Shown: one piece after another, positions 1 through 15,070 of the stretch
How positions within the stretch are numbered: the first letter of the stretch is position 1
Layout of the letters: the number at the start of each line of letters is the position of its first letter
From: Montifringilla adamsi
Taxonomy: Eukaryota; Chordata; Aves; Passeriformes; Passeridae
Length of the DNA stretch: 64,000 nt
Reading direction: 5' to 3'
Assembly (NCBI GenBank): GCA_017590115.1
Contig: JAGGNK010008781.1
Location: 2,224,276-2,288,275, forward strand
Position numbers and translations under genes: made by a program
The notes under the pieces: model-generated
The model's input: only the letters and a program-made list of their open reading frames with translations
Told to the model about the DNA's origin: nothing
The model's database searches: none

Positions 1-157
1 CATTGCAGCACCTTTCATGCTATTACACAAGTTCACTAGGCAGAAATCAATTTCCAAGCTCCAGGACATGGCATGACCCCAGTAATGGAAACTGAAAATT
101 CTAACAAAACACATCAAATACTTCTATATATAGGGATATAAATAAATCAAAACAAAC

Positions 158-3100
158 CTTTCTCTTAAAGCTTCATTTTTCAAATCAAGCAGCAAAGGAA
201 TGGAATTTAGAAAAGCCTTCAGTTTTTTATCCAGTTGCTTACATATTGCCATACCACGCACTTGTCTGGGCAGCTTCCGAACAGCTTTCAGAAATCCTTC
301 GGTTCCATCCTGAAGAACCTTGACATTGAGGTTTATCCAGAGTGTCTGAGACCATTTCTCTTTAGCTGCCTGCAAACAAGGACATTAAGAAGGGGGAAAA
401 AATCAAATTACTTTTAGTTTTGACCCTCAAAACGTAATTGTATTAACATTTTACAAACATAGGGAGAGACAAGTTAATGTCTGAGACAGATTCATAGCCA
501 AACACAATCACTTGCATAAAAAATAGTAAAAAGGTAATATGGAGAACAGGACCATAATTTACAGGGCATTTAAATTCTTAACAAATAGTTAAAGCCTGAG
601 ATACCCACTGTCACCTGCACACATCATATATCCAAAAGTAGCTTCACTGAACTGATCAGGAACCATGTGCAGTAAAATGCCATTCAACAGTTATTAGAGG
701 CTGGGAGAAGTCTGTTCCCATCTGATGAGAGGATTTGTTTGGTCCACCATGGAGACACTGATAGTGCTGGACTAATGATATTAAATTCATTTTACAGGGC
801 ATAGATTATTTCATGCAAAGGTTTCAGAGTTGACAGTAACCAGGGGGCAATGCAACCCCTTCTTTTGTCCCCATCTTTGCTGTGTGTCTGTGCATGGACA
901 GGTGTGTGTCCCTGCAGGCTCAATGTGACACTCACTTTTTGTTCTGCATAAATGTCATAGACTTGCTTCATAGCTTTTGCATCTTGCTGGGCTTTTATTA
1001 AGTTTGGGTACACTGTTCCTGGCAAGCCCAGAAGTTTCTCAGCACTGCCCAGTTCCCGCTGCCTTTCTTCCAATTTCTCTAATTCTTTTTCAAACATAGC
1101 CATGAGTTCTAGTCCTGAAAAAGGAGAGGGATTTTTCCAGATAAATCATCACAGGGATCATCATGGGAAATAAGACAGAATTTGCATATAGTCTGTGGAT
1201 GTTCCAGAACTAAAAATGTTCACATTCCCAGCTGATGAGTTTGTATATTAATAATGAAAGCATAATTTTCTTGTTTTACATAAAATTTGAATTGTCCAAA
1301 GACTAATATTTTCAAAACATCACTTCACACACATTAGTCCATTTACCTTTATCAAGGTCATCCCCAACAACACCAGGCCCCTCAGTCAAGAGTTTCTGTA
1401 AAAAATCTTCTGTCTCTTTGCTGTAGTCCGCAATTTGTTGCTCTGTCACCTAAAAAGAACATCATTTAAACAGTTCTATTAAATAGTTTCCATTTCTAAT
1501 TGTTTTCTATACTAATTACAAGTATTACCTTTATGAATGCTTCTTTTACACCTCCTTTACAATCTAGGTTGCGAGTGACTTCTGCTGCTTCCATAAGGAG
1601 AGTCTCCCACACTTCCCTAAGACTGTCAGACTTCTCTTGCTCTTCTTCAGGTACCTAAAACAAAACAAGTAGCACCTCTCACAAGACACAAATAGACGCA
1701 CACTTTCACAAGAAAGTGAGGAATATGTGCTCACATTACAAATTTGCAAAACACAAAACCAATACTGAAGTGACCTTAATCAGATTTAAACACATGCCAT
1801 ACGTCCATTTTAAAGTGGGCATAGTGATTTGAGAAGGGAGTAGGGACTACAGAGTCTCCAGACATCCCTTCAAACCTCAACAACACTGTAATTCTGTAAC
1901 ACACCTTAAAAGGAAAACATTTCTTCATTCACAGGTGAGGCATTCGTGCCTTTAGCTCAGATCTGAAAGGTTTGATGAGACATGCACTTACTGGAATATT
2001 GTACAATGCAAGAGTTCTGTATCTCTCCCCAATGTCCAAGTATCTCAGCTCCACCTCAACAGCAATGTCTCTGATCACTCCAAATGCACTCAGGACAACT
2101 CTGAGATCATCCAGGGTTTCAGGGGGTCTATTCAGATTCTCTGATAATTTCTGTAAAAGGTAAAGACCCTTTCCAGAATCAACACTGAGAAAGCAATTGT
2201 CAGAATTACAATAATGAGTCAAACACAAAACACAAATAATATGCCAGATTCATTTCTTAGACTGTGTGAAAAAGATAACAAAAAAAAAAAAAACAAACTG
2301 AAAACCTACCTGAATCTCATCTTGAAGGCTGAAGAGTTCCTCCCTTGCTAATTTATTAAGTAACTTCCCAAGTGACATCATCCAGCTTTTAGCATTCTCC
2401 TGCACTGCAGAGGCTAAAGGAGCCAGCTGAAGCCTGATAAATTGTTCATCTTTAATCAAGGGACATTGAGTCACTTCCTGAGCTACCTTCATATAGAACT
2501 GAAAGTGCTCATCAAAGACAACATAGGGAGGCTTTTCTGCAGCTAAACGGTCCAGGACTGCGCCTTTGTCTGATTTCCACAGTAGGTCATACTTATTCCA
2601 TTGGTTCAAACACTTCCTGAGAGATGCCAGGAGGTTTTGGACATTCTGAGTGATGAGAACAGCCTGTTCAATTACCAGAGGACTCTGGGAGACATCACTG
2701 TAAAAGCTGAAAGTGACAACTTCATCCACCCTGACGTGCTGAGGAGGGCACTCAATACACGTACCGTGCATCCATCGTATGAAGTGCTGGAGAGGTTTAA
2801 AGACAGGGTCAAAAAACGGTTACCTTGTTGAATCATTTTATTTAAATCATTCATAGAATCAGCTGGGTTGAAAAGCCCTCTAAGATCACTGAGTTCAAGC
2901 AGTCCAGCACTGTTAAGTCACCCACTAAAGCATACATGCCCTCATGTGCCACATCTACACATCCTCCAGGAATGGTGACTCCAGCACTTCCCTGGGCAGC
3001 CTGTTCTTTCCTTTCAGTGAAGGAGTTCACCATTATTTAGTACACAAAGTAGGAAGTGGTATCAATGATTTCTCAAATCAATTGTTTTTCTGACAGCAAA

Positions 3101-6100
3101 AAAAGATCACACTTTCCCATCAACTTGAGAAGAGTTCATTTCATCCTAACAAAACTTTTCCATGCATTACTTAATCTGCTTCTAAAATCTCTTCTGATTA
3201 TAGCATGACAGAGAGGAAAAGGTATTGGCTCAAACAGTCTGAATGCAGCAGTAGAGAACAACAGCAAACCTGAGCACAAAAAGCACATTTAAACTAAATT
3301 TATTCATTTAAGGTGACATCTGGAATCATTTGTCCATCAGCAGAGGGCAGGAACATTGTCACTTTATTTGGCTTCTTTTCAGGAAAGCAGTTCAGTGTGA
3401 AACTATTTATGCAGGAAAATATTGTTACATCATTGCCAGTTAAGTCAGATACCTAATCTAGGTAATTTGCTGTCCTAGATGCCTTTCTCCAACATTTTCT
3501 GAACTGTTTTTTTCTGCTGCTTCTAATGTAATGTAATGTAGAGGAGGCCACTCATGTTCCTTATTCCACCAGCTTATTCATACATCAGAAAGCAACATCT
3601 GCAGTGCAATCTGATAAGTACTTCCTTCTGATATATGCTGATTTATAGAACCAAATAATGTCCTTACACTGCCAAAACTGCTAAAAAGTCATCAACAATT
3701 TTACCTAAGTAAAATTCATATAGATTTTTTTTCCTTGATCATCAGTTTGTAAAATTAGGACAGTCTGTACAATTAGAACAATGAACTGGATATTTTGATT
3801 TCAAGATAAAACAATATGAACCTCCCCTTTGACACTTATGCTTACACAAGCATAAAATAAGTTCATTATAATCACAAGCAAACTCTGGAAACAAAAAGAA
3901 ATCTTTATCAAAAATCACCTTAGTGATCTCAACACAGTCTTGGATAGATTGCATAGTCATTTTTTCAATCTCACTGGCATTAGGTTGCAGGGTTATCTCA
4001 GGAACAGATAAAACAGCTTCTATTTGTAACAGTGGCACATTTGCAAGAACAGTTGCATTAAAAGCCTGTAAATTCCTGAGAAAGGAAAAAACCAGCATCA
4101 AAGACAGAAATAATCAGGTGCTGCCCCCAAGAAAATGCCCCTAGAAAGACTGCAATTTTCAAGTGCATGCTTAGATCTGTAAGCTAAGTTATCATTGATC
4201 CCAGCTGGAAACACTGGTGTGTCTGGGAGAAAAACTGTCCCACTAAACTGATTTAATGCAAAAGCTTGACTTGCTAAAAGAAGCTGCTGGAAGGAATGAA
4301 TGGAGGTATTTTGGTGCAAAAGGATGCAGCAACTGTGGTCAACTTCACTACAAGAGCCCAGACAAGCAATCATGGCAAAGAGATCTGAGCATGGATCAGA
4401 TCACAGAACATGGATGATGGGAAGAAGAGATGGTTGGGAAGCTTAGATAATATTACAATAGAGCTGCAATGCTGTATTGCAATAACACCCTGCTTGTAGG
4501 GGAAGCCTTTCCAATTTACTTGTTCTGCCTCAGCCAGTGCAGAACAAATAAATCCTTTGTTCTTGGACTCGTGTCCCATGCAGTACAGGGAGGCACCTGG
4601 CACCCAGACACCAAGTTCTGAAAATCATGTTCTTTAAGAGAACAGAACCTGGATTTTAGAGATAAACTAGGGAAGTGCAACTACACACATTGCAGCAAAC
4701 GTGTGTTATTTCTCTCTTCTGCCAACAACACGCCAATATTAATTTTTTCAGAATCTGGGTTTCTTCTGTACCTTGTTTTCAGTTCTCCATTCTTCATGAG
4801 AAAAAAATCAGTAGAAATACAAATCTTCCACAAATTCTAAGTCACTGATGGGTTCAAACAGAATGTCAGTACACACACTTATCAACAGATGCAGGAGTAC
4901 CTGAAGATGACTGGAAACCCATTAAAGCAAACGATTCACTTACTTCACAATTAACTGTGTCAACACCTGATAAATCCTATTTTCCCAATATGCATAATAG
5001 GAAGCTAATTTTGGAGATTTGCCACTGTCTGTATAGGCAACTCGTCTTTCCACTTCTATTAGCAATTGTGGAATTGCAGAATACTTTCTAACCAGTTGTT
5101 CCACATCTTTTGCTTGCTCACACTTAACATAGTCAAAAAATTCTTTTGCTTCTGCAACAGATACAAAAACTAGCATTATTAACTGCAAAAGATCTAACAG
5201 TTTTATACACTGGAATAATTACCTGAGTTTTATTTGTGAACATGAAACTGATCTTATATAATGATAAAAAAATCTTAACTTGTTAATGCTTAATTTATTA
5301 ATATTTCATCCCTCTGAAATACAGATTTTAATTGGATTCAATTATTTAATAGCAACTTTTTTACAACTATGAAGTGTTGAAAGAAATTTGATCCATCACC
5401 CACTCAAGTGACAGAGAGATCTGGCAGACAACCAGCTTACTGCCATTTCCATCTGAGGAAACCAGTTCCATCCTGTGTTACACCCTGAATTACTACTATA
5501 ACCAGTTTTGGTAACAATTACAAGGGTTGATCTTAGCAACTAAAACCACAAAGTAGCAGACAGAGGAAAATAGAACATCACAGAGCTTGGAAATGAAAAT
5601 ATAGAGACTTACCAGGACGTTTGTCACCATTTTTTGAATGTGGAAACTTAAAGAGATTTGTTGATTCTATGGACCAAAGTTTGCTGCTTATGTCTTCAGA
5701 AATATGATGAATCTGATGGACAAGTAACTCTAATCTCCCAATGGTTTGTGTACATTGGACAATAAATTCACCAATACCTTGAATTAAATCACAACCATTT
5801 GTTATCTCTTTAACAAGTATTTCATCAATGCATCAAAATGGCCACAACCCGATATGTTTTATCTCTAAGAATGACCCAAGGTTCTGCAAAATCACAGATT
5901 AGATGTTTTCTCAGCTAATCCTTCATCTTGCTCCCTTACAGCTTTTAGCTAAGGGTTTCTAACCATCTCCACTGTTTTAAATATAATAAAAACACAAGAA
6001 ATACCTCCTGGATCAGAGTTTGTCTAACTTGCTATTCTGCCCCTCTGGCAAGAGGATGGATCATATGTTCTGCCATTATAAAAAATAGACTGCAGAACTG

Positions 6101-9100
6101 AGGAGATTTTTTGAACTAAAAAAAAATCTAAGGCCATTTTAAAGCAGTATCTCCATTACCTACGGACTTCCACGTGAGTCTTTTGTGTCCTGCTTTCAAT
6201 ATTCTCCAGAGTTCTTTGACATAGTGATCAAGAAGTTTGGTTTCTGCTTCATTCATCATCTCCATTAATTTGTGATAGCGACTCAGCATGATTTTCAATT
6301 TATTTGTGTACCTAAGGAAAGTAAGAAACAAAAAACCAAAACACAAAAATTATGAATTTCTGGAAAAATAGCTACAAACTCCATCAAAGAGCAGAGAACT
6401 CCCATTGCTCTATTCAGACTTCCATATAATGCAAAATTTGCAGAACTAACCAGTGAATATGTATTGATTATAATAAGTAATTTATTTCCCACTAAAAACA
6501 AAGAAAAGTTTCATATGGTTCCAATAGTAGCTGCTGGACAAACCTCTCCTGCCCCATCTCAGAAAGTTATGGAGACAGCCGCAGTTTGCAGTGCTTTAGT
6601 GAACTGAACAGGTGAACTTTAAAATCCATTTAGGAACTTATTGGCACAACTGTGTGCTAAATGTCCATGATAATTTGGACACAACTGACTTATCCAAGGC
6701 TGTACAGGAAGAATGCTATAGTGTGTTTAAATGAGCTGAAATCTAAAAGTCAGAAACAATTATTTTGCAAACTATTTTCCTCTCAGCTTTGGATAAGGTG
6801 TTAATTTGTGTAACAGTCCTACAGCATAAAGGATGCAAAGAGTGCCAGAGAAAAGCTTATCAGTGCAACATGGCCATTAGAAATTGTACCCTTAAAAAAA
6901 AAGAATCACTAAGGGGTCTCATGTTTCCAAAATGTGATGACTCAGGGCCTGTTCCTGGAGTGAAATCCCTTGAAAGGCAGCCATAAGCCTGTATGTGAGC
7001 AGATATTCTCTTACAGCCTTACCTAAGGTATTTGTCTTCCTGTAATGCCACGTATCTTGCCATTTCTGGGACTGGCAGCCCTAGCTGCTCCATGTACTTG
7101 GTTTCAGTGATAATCTCTTGGATTTCAGGAGAAAAATTCAGAGCGAAGCGGACACTTTTCCTGATGGTGACAGGCTCGTCTGTTGCAGAGCTCTACGACA
7201 CAAGAAAGCAGCAGAAAAGAGAGGAGCAACAAATTTACATTACAACGTAAAGATGAACTTTTGAAGATATTTGATAAGGCAGACTGTAAAAGTCAGAATG
7301 ACTGACATTCAGAGCTTGTGGAAATGCCTTTAAAATTTGATAGTAGCCTCAGCATTCTTGGTTCAGAAATTACACAGAACTACCTTTTCAGTTGTCAATC
7401 ACACGAAACAAACCAAAACACCTCTGTTTACACACTGCTGCAACCAGTTACAAGAGAAATCCCAGTGGAAATTCAGTCAGACAGAAGTTTAGTAGGAACA
7501 GGATTCTGCAAGATCTCTGCTGGAAACCTGCCTCTACCTAACTTCAGTCCCAAGTACTGTAGCAACATCCCAAAAATGTTGTATCAAAACCTAAAAATTA
7601 ACAGGAACTACAGCACAGAAGAACACACAGAGAAACAACATTCAATCATTTGCCAGGTGATTCAGAAACTACGTCTTATAAAGGGCCACAAACAATTCTC
7701 AGCTCAGAACTTTTTCTAAATCCGTGTTTAAAATATTACTCTCAGAAAATTCTCACGGACCATCAAGTAGGTTTCATTTTTCCCCTCAGAGAAGCCTGGT
7801 ACACAATCTTCCTACATTTCACCTGCTCAGAAGTCTCTGGATTAATATTTGTTGCAGCCCCATCAGTGACAAGAGTCAGTAGAGTATCTTTCAGTAGCAA
7901 TGGAAGCACGTGTTCAGCCCTCTCTCTCCACTGACGGTATTTTTGAGCTTCATACTCCTCCATTTTCTTGGTCACTTGGAGATATATTTGTTGCACCTAG
8001 AAAGGACAACTCTGTATAACTCATTTTAAAGATCATAAGAAATGTTTAACTAACCTGTCCTAATATGGTCTTTCAATATGGTTGCTGTTTTTTATTAGAT
8101 AAGAGAACAAGTAATACCCTGTAATTAATGCAGACACTGGAGAATTTGGGCTCTTGAATTATGTAATTGATTCCACCACTGTCTCTCTGGGAAACAGTGG
8201 GAAGGTTTCAATCCAGTTTTCACATCTAACATGGCTTGCTGTGTGCACAGTTTGGGACTTCCCCTCACATTAGAGCATTTTCACATCTCTAGAAGTGTAT
8301 AACAAGCGTTTCTTCCTTCATCAAGTACCAAAAGACCCAACATACTTCCTGTCCACGTTTAGAGACAAGCAACTCCTCTTCTTCTTGGAATCGAGTAATG
8401 GTGTGTCGGATCCGATGGGAAAGGGATCGGGACCAGGATATTGCTCCAGCCACTGGAGGATGGTTCTTGTACAGAGGTGGATCCTTGAGGTTCTCAACAA
8501 AGATTTGCTTAACAATTTCGACCTAGAAGAGAATAAAATATTGCAAGGAATCCTTTTCTCACTGCTTGTCTATGATCACTGTCTGATACACAGCACAAGT
8601 TCTGAAGCTAATTCCAGCAGCAGGATAAAAATAATTATTTTGTCTTTATTTCTCTGTTTTATAGAACTGCCATTATTTCAGCAAGTTCTGTAAAATTATG
8701 TTTTAAGTTTAATGTTCTTTGAAATATCAAGAAAACAGGTGATACAAAAAGCTTCCCAACATACATTCTAGCCTTCCAAAGTTGATGTATGACATCTTCT
8801 GATCATATCATGAACTTGATCATGACAAGAAAGCTGTAAGGTATAAAATATCCATTTTCTCAGGAAGGTTGAGCTGCTGTTTACAAGGTGCAGGAATAGC
8901 CACAAGCCTTGCTGCATTCAGAGCACCTTCCTGTTCCAACACAGTGTCTCACATATACAGATGTGCACAACATTCCAGCAAATTACCCAGACTATTTCTC
9001 CAACTTGGTCCCAAAAAAGGAGAGCAATTTCCATGTTTATTTATAAAAAGTTTTCAGTCTTTTACACAGTAAATGACACCACACAGGTATTTAGACACAT

Positions 9101-12100
9101 ACAGGTTTATGATTTTCATTAGGTAAAGAACTTCATGTACTGCATAAGAAACCCCTAAATTGAATACCTCTTTGCAATATTGCTCCAAAACAACACTGAA
9201 CTTTTTCATGAACTGCTTATTAATAGTTTCAGGAATCTGGAGGCGTTTGTACTTTAACAGCATGTCAAAAGCAGTTTCTGCTGATCGAAGGGTTGTAAAA
9301 GATTCATCAATAAATCTTGTCATCTTTTCTTCAATATCCTAAACAAAAGAAGAAAGCAAAGAAACCCTGTCACTTAGAAATTCATCCTGCAAAACCAAGA
9401 AAGGGTGTCAAAATGAAAATACTTTTTAATAAGAGCAGTCAAGCTTATTTTTACTATTTTTTTTACTTTTTTTTTTTTACTATTTTACTATTTTTTTACT
9501 ATTTGGCAATCGCAGTGTATGGTACCTACCACAACATCTTCTCTAAATTCTTCCATAACGAATGCCCAGTCACGTGCATTTTCCATGCTGAAAGGGTCAA
9601 AGGTCAGGTCTTCCATAGGACTAATCACTATATTTACTTCTCTCTGTAGTTCATCAACACCCTTTGGATTTTCTGTCACAGTTATCAGTTCAGGAATAAA
9701 TATATTGTGAAGCTCTTCAGCGACCTATTCATTCAGAAGAACATACCATAAAGCTTTCTTTTTAATATTTTTTCTGCCACTGAACACATTATTGTTAATT
9801 TTTTTCCTTTAAAAAATATCAGCCACTCCGAGAATGACCAGTTTGTGCTATCATTTAGATTTCAAATATTTCAATATGAGACACTGAAAAAACCACAGCA
9901 ACAATCTACAAGCCCAACACTTCAGTTGTTATAACAGATAATACTCAGTCATTAGTCCTTTTCACTCCACTTTACACACAGTTTATTGATTGTCCATATT
10001 GCTAATTACCCTGCCTTAAATTAGCCTAAACACAGCATCTCTCCATTCATAGGTTATTCTGCATTAATACACAGATTGACAGATGGCTAAATTTTATATT
10101 ATAGTATACTTAAATGGTATTTTATCTACCTCATTAAGGTGGTAATCCATGAAAATGACAAATGTGTGAAACAATTGCTGCAAGTCTCTTATGTTCACAC
10201 CATGTACACAGTGGCACATTCCCCAGCCAGTACCTGGAGTAAAGTTAATCCACTTCCAGCATTAAGTGCAGTTTTGTTGAAATCAAAGGCATCGCTCAGG
10301 TCTCAAACACAAAACTAAAAGTTGTAAACAAGTCTACACCTACAACACAAAAGAATCTTCTCTACAGAAGAAGACAGTGATTAAAAATTTTCTTTATTTA
10401 TTGTCTCTATTCCTACCTGAAAAATATAATACAGATCTTGACAGACTGAAACCATATAATCCGTTTTTTCAAATAAACGTTTCACATCAAATTTCCAGTA
10501 TCGCTTACTTCCTGACTCTTCAACTTGGATACAAGTAGTAAAATAACATTTTTTCCATTGTTCAAGAGTGTTTTTGGCTTCTGTTATTTTCTTTTTTGCA
10601 GCAGTTGTGTCTTGTCTATTAATCAAATCAACACAGTTAAGATAGTATAGATAGAAATACTATAGATTAAAAAATCATATCTCAACTGGAATAATATACC
10701 CTGGTTTAGCAGCTTCTAACTACACAAGATCTAGGCAAAACTTATAACTTATTTTCAATGTGATTGTGAAAGAAGATATTATTTGAGGAGTGATTTTGGT
10801 TACATTTATGCCACTTTTTTACCTCTTTCTATTTGTTTTATTGGTTCATGTTCTTTCAATACAAAAGAGGAAAAGAACCTATATCTTCAGGGCTGATTTA
10901 GTAATTTATGAAAATTACAAAATAAATTTACTTTTAATTGACCTTCTAATACAAATTCAGATGGTTGAAAAATACAGGCACCTCTTTGGTGGAAGTATCA
11001 TCTACTGCACTTTGTGTAAGACAAGCAAAGCTTTTAATAAATACAGCCCAGTTAAAGAGAAACCCAGCACTTACTTAAAGAGTGTTTGCAGGTCCACAAC
11101 TCTGCGCACTCTTTGGGAAATCTCCCAGGAAATTCGTTCCAAGAAGGGCACCATGCGTGCATCCTCGTTGTAGTGCCGTGACATGATCCACACCAGCCTC
11201 AGGGCATTCAGCAGGGAAGGGATGGCATTGGAGATAACATCAACCCCAGTGCCAGTTGATAAATTCTATGAAATGCATATTGTGGGTAAGATGTCATAAA
11301 AACATACAAATTCATATTCAGTAAACTAATGTTTGTTTTGTAAATGCCTCAGGCTATAAAAGCCTGTAAGATTATTAAATAAATAACCTGGACAAGGAGA
11401 CATCCTGCTGCCTAAATAATATATATGGTTAAATATGTGCAAATATGCACCTTTTGCTCCAAATGATTTTAGGTCCTGATTTTAAATTTTGGCTCAACTC
11501 TTTGTTTGGATGATCTTCAATACAATTTAAACTTTGAAACATCAGCTGTAATTTGTGGAAACTACCTAAAAAAAATGGAGTAGAGAAATCTTTGTTTTCT
11601 CCAGCTCAGCTATGCCATCAAAACTCCCAAGACTGGACTTCAAACCAAGTGCTCACAGCTCTGAGCTTTCAAACATTAGAACCATTGAAACTCATACAAA
11701 ATAAGCACCCCTTCTTAAAAATTAAATATAATTTCTTAATCTAGAGTATATCTTTATTACTGCTAAAAAGTGAAAAAATAAACAAGAGATGATTACAGAG
11801 AAACCCAACCCAGGTAAATACAGCTTAAAGTTGACCAAGTTTTCTCAAGGGCAGGTACCTTCAAATGGCGTTCGAGAGTTGAGAGAAACTTAGCATTATC
11901 TTGAGCTTCCATGTGATGCTTTTTGAGGTCACTTAAGACTATCTGTAAACCTCCAGTAAACTCAGATTCAGCTTCCTGTAGTATTTCCAAGACTTTTTGC
12001 ACCTCTGGAAGCTTTAGCTGTTCAGTAAGAGCCCTTAAAGTAGCATTATTTTCATGCCAGAGGTTAATCTCTGCAAGTGGACCATCACCCTAGAAGTAAT

Positions 12101-15044
12101 GTGGAATCAAATACAGAAAGATGAATTACCATTATGCAAGAGTGACTATTTATAATCAGGATTACATTTGTTCCTTCTTTTCAATAAATGCTGAGATAAA
12201 CTTGATATGATTCAACCATGCAAAAAGCCAGAGAGAAGAAGACCATGAAATAAAGAGTTATACACCCACTGAAGAGAACTGCTTATGGGGAGTATATGCC
12301 TGAGCTTATGGCTTTTGCACAGGTAACTTTATAGACATAAAATCCCTCAGCATGTTTAGTGGTATTCGTTATACATATGTTTGCAGACTCAAAACCTGAA
12401 AATAAGGATTTTTGCTTTTGTTTGAGATCACTTTTTTTGCAAAAAAATAAAAAAAAATATAGCTATTTTTAAAAAAGAAATTACTCAGTGGAGCTTTTAG
12501 TATTTTTTTGCTCTTTAGAAGAGAGCAGATAACAAAAGTCCCTTAGTTTTCCACAGTTATCCTGTGTGGGAAGGATCTGCAGTGAATTACCTCATATTTT
12601 ATGTATATTCTACTACTCAGAGCCACACAGTTCCTCACTACTTTTGTTCTTCTTTTCAAGAATCAGTAAATGGTCTTCAACAATCAAACATGAAGAGGAA
12701 TTAAAAATTAACATGGTTCTTGTGGGGAAATGAAGCAAAGTCTCCAGGAATAAAAGCATCTTGGTGTTACAGGCGACGTTACCTGTGGAACCTTTTCCAG
12801 TTGTTCCTTCAGAACTCCAGATATTAATTTCTGCCAGGTCATTGCACAACGTTTCACAGACTGAACCACTCCTGGAACTGTGGCAAGAACAGCCACTTCT
12901 CTATCTAGATTTACAGTGGGCATCTCCAGTTTAAGATGTTCTGTTGGAAGAAAATGCACACAGAATGAACTGTCTTGTTCTGTCAGCATTGCTAACATGT
13001 CACCACTGGATACGTCTACCCCCTCTCCTACCCTTACTCCAAACTCTTTGAAAGACTTATCACTGATTTCATCCATTTCTCCATGCAGCCTGCTATGCTT
13101 CAGGGTGGGAAAAGCACAGCTGCTATCAGCAAAGAGCAGCTTTAATCAAATCTATTTGTTATTCTACATAAAGCTGCTCAGGTGAACCTCGCTCTGCTGC
13201 CATGTGCTCTAATCACCACAGTGCTGGCAGAGGCAAAACATTCACCTCACCTGGTATGCTCAGCTGAGTTTCACTCCCCATTAGAGTACTAGAGTCCTCC
13301 ACTGACTTTCTAGGTTCAGTCTCAGGTAATTTCATTTCTTCAGAATCTGTGTTTTCACTGTCTGAATCAAAGGAAGTTTTCTCAGTCTGCGGCTGACCAT
13401 GGGAGAGAGCTGGTGAAGACTGCTAGGATTGAAACAGGTGCCACCAATTAGATGGTTCACATTAAAAAAAGCTTACAAGCAATTCACGTAACCATTAGAT
13501 ATTGTTCTTAAATTTAATTTAAGTGTGTCTCCTTCCATTTCACATCACTCTCTACGCCTCAAGTTCGGCAGGGGAATAGCTCCAGCATGCCTTTATGAAA
13601 GTCAGTGAGCACAGAAATAGAGGTGTCTGGTGTCACACCCTTAAATGATTCTCAAATAGGGGGGAAAATGGGAAACAAAATATCAAATAAGCATTCACAA
13701 ATACTTAATTTTGGCATAGGAAGGTCACTTATTAAATATTAATATTTCTTATGCATAATCCATTTAATACTTAACAGGCAAATCACTCCTAGATACACTC
13801 AAGTTTTCATATATAAAAGCTGTCACTCATTTACCTGTGAGATGGCATTCTTTAGCATCAAGAGAGTATCATCACTCAGCATGCCAGACTTTATCACTCG
13901 AGGAAGAATCTCGTTAGCTTCAGTCAGGTCTTTAGGTACAACAACTGTTTCTAAACAGTATACAAAAAAAAAGTAGTATAAATCTAATTAATTGATACAG
14001 AAAGTGTAATTTTCATAATAAATTAAAACTCCAATAAAACACTACTAGGTTTGGTGCAAATCATCTTCAAAACTAGTGCTGGTTTTAATAGTGCAAATGC
14101 ATTTTCAGAAAGGGCAGAAAAATACTTCAGCATCATCAGCTGGTTCTAAGTATTTACAACCCAGCCTGATAGTCAGAAAATCGTTTTCTATTCAAAAGAA
14201 CAGTGGGTTGATTTGAACTCTTACTCTACAGACAGAGGAGGAAAATCTTGCACAGAAATACTGTTAAATGACAAAGCATCCCCAGCCCTGGCTCTGAGTG
14301 TTTTCATACCCAGTTAAGTAAGTTGGATGTGCACTATCCTGAGTCCCCGTCTGTATCATATCTTCACAATGGAAAGTGCTGTTTAACACAAAACTGAAAA
14401 CGCTGAGGCTGCAGTTCTTCAGGGCACATACCTTTGGTGTCTCTCAGAAAATACACAGTAGAATTTGACACAAACTCTTCGGGAATTTCATTAAAAGCCA
14501 CATAGAAACGCTCACTTGTGCCACCTGCAAGCGCACAAATGCAAAATGGGAGGAAAGCATGATATAACACTGCAGAGGGACGATGCAAATCCCACAAATA
14601 GAGGGGACAAAATTCTAGAAATGGGTGGGATAAAAGGGATTCAGGAGAACACAGCCCAGGGGATGGAAAGGCAGGAAAAGGGGTAAAAATAGGGGTCAGG
14701 AGCTGCGACTCAGCAGATGGGACGAAGAGGGGTTTGAGAGAGGGGGAAAGAGGGAGCTGGGGACAGGCAATACCCAGGGAGAACTCAGCGGGTCGGAGCA
14801 GGGGGACCCTCTGCATCCCCTCCTCACCGGCCGGGCCGGGCCGCTCGGCCCGCAGCAGCAGCAGCGCCGTGCCCGCCCCGCTCGCATCCTCGCCGCCCTC
14901 GGCAACAAGGCCGAGGAAGCGCAGCACCAGCCGCGCATCCTCGCCGCGGCTCAGCAGCTCCTCGAAAGGCGCCGGATCGCTCAGACCCAGCAGGGAGAGC
15001 GCTCTGTCCCGTAGCCACCGCACCCGCACGTCGTCCAGGCTCAT
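158..15044 (-). CDS. DNAH10: Dynein axonemal heavy chain 10, N-terminal part (3' end outside window)
   Basis: This is the inner-arm (I1/f-type) axonemal dynein heavy chain that drives ciliary and flagellar bending. Coding exons in order: 14828-15044, 14432-14524, 13835-13950, 13251-13422, 12783-13078, 11859-12089, 11075-11265, 10417-10615, 9530-9724, 9168-9338, 8346-8522, 7823-7996, 7023-7192, 6160-6311, 5613-5777, 4944-5151, 3919-4075, 2310-2786, 1992-2150, 1529-1654, 1347-1449, 936-1114 and 158-369. They join in frame into about 1446 codons; the family is about 4500 aa, so roughly the first third is present. It covers the tail (DHC_N1, with FDPFS and NHPPVAGAISW-type motifs), the stretch with FIRWMHGTCIECPP, and the start of the linker (DHC_N2; KEKWSQTLW). 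The AAA motor lies beyond position 1. The start MSLDDVRVRWL sits in a CpG-rich block with no upstream in-frame ATG. Assignment to DNAH10 rather than another DNAH rests on tail sequence and on ATP6V0A2 next door. Individual exon limits carry a few bases of uncertainty. Confidence 0.93.
2850..3036 (-). mobile_element. CR1 LINE 3' fragment in a DNAH10 intron
   Basis: TCATAGAATCAGCTGGGTTG followed by a degenerate ATGTGCCACATCTACACATC and CCCTGGGCAGCCTGTTC is the reverse complement of the CR1 3' end. It is old and diverged. Confidence 0.75.
9446..9504. repeat. T-rich low-complexity tract (TTTTTACTA-like)
   Basis: Imperfect repeats of TTTTACTA with T runs, in a DNAH10 intron about 25 bp downstream of the exon 9 donor on the gene strand. 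Confidence 0.7.
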
Positions 15045-15070
15045 GGCGGCAACCGGCCCGACGCCTCCCG

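Noticed and set aside
10128..10301. Exon-like stretch in DNAH10 intron 8, with a possible acceptor at 10302-10303 and a donor at 10232-10233
   Set aside because: Exon 8 (10417-10615) joins directly and in frame to exon 9 (9530-9724) to give the expected tail sequence. Inserting this 68-nt piece puts a stop codon at once in frame. At most a poison exon; no evidence here.
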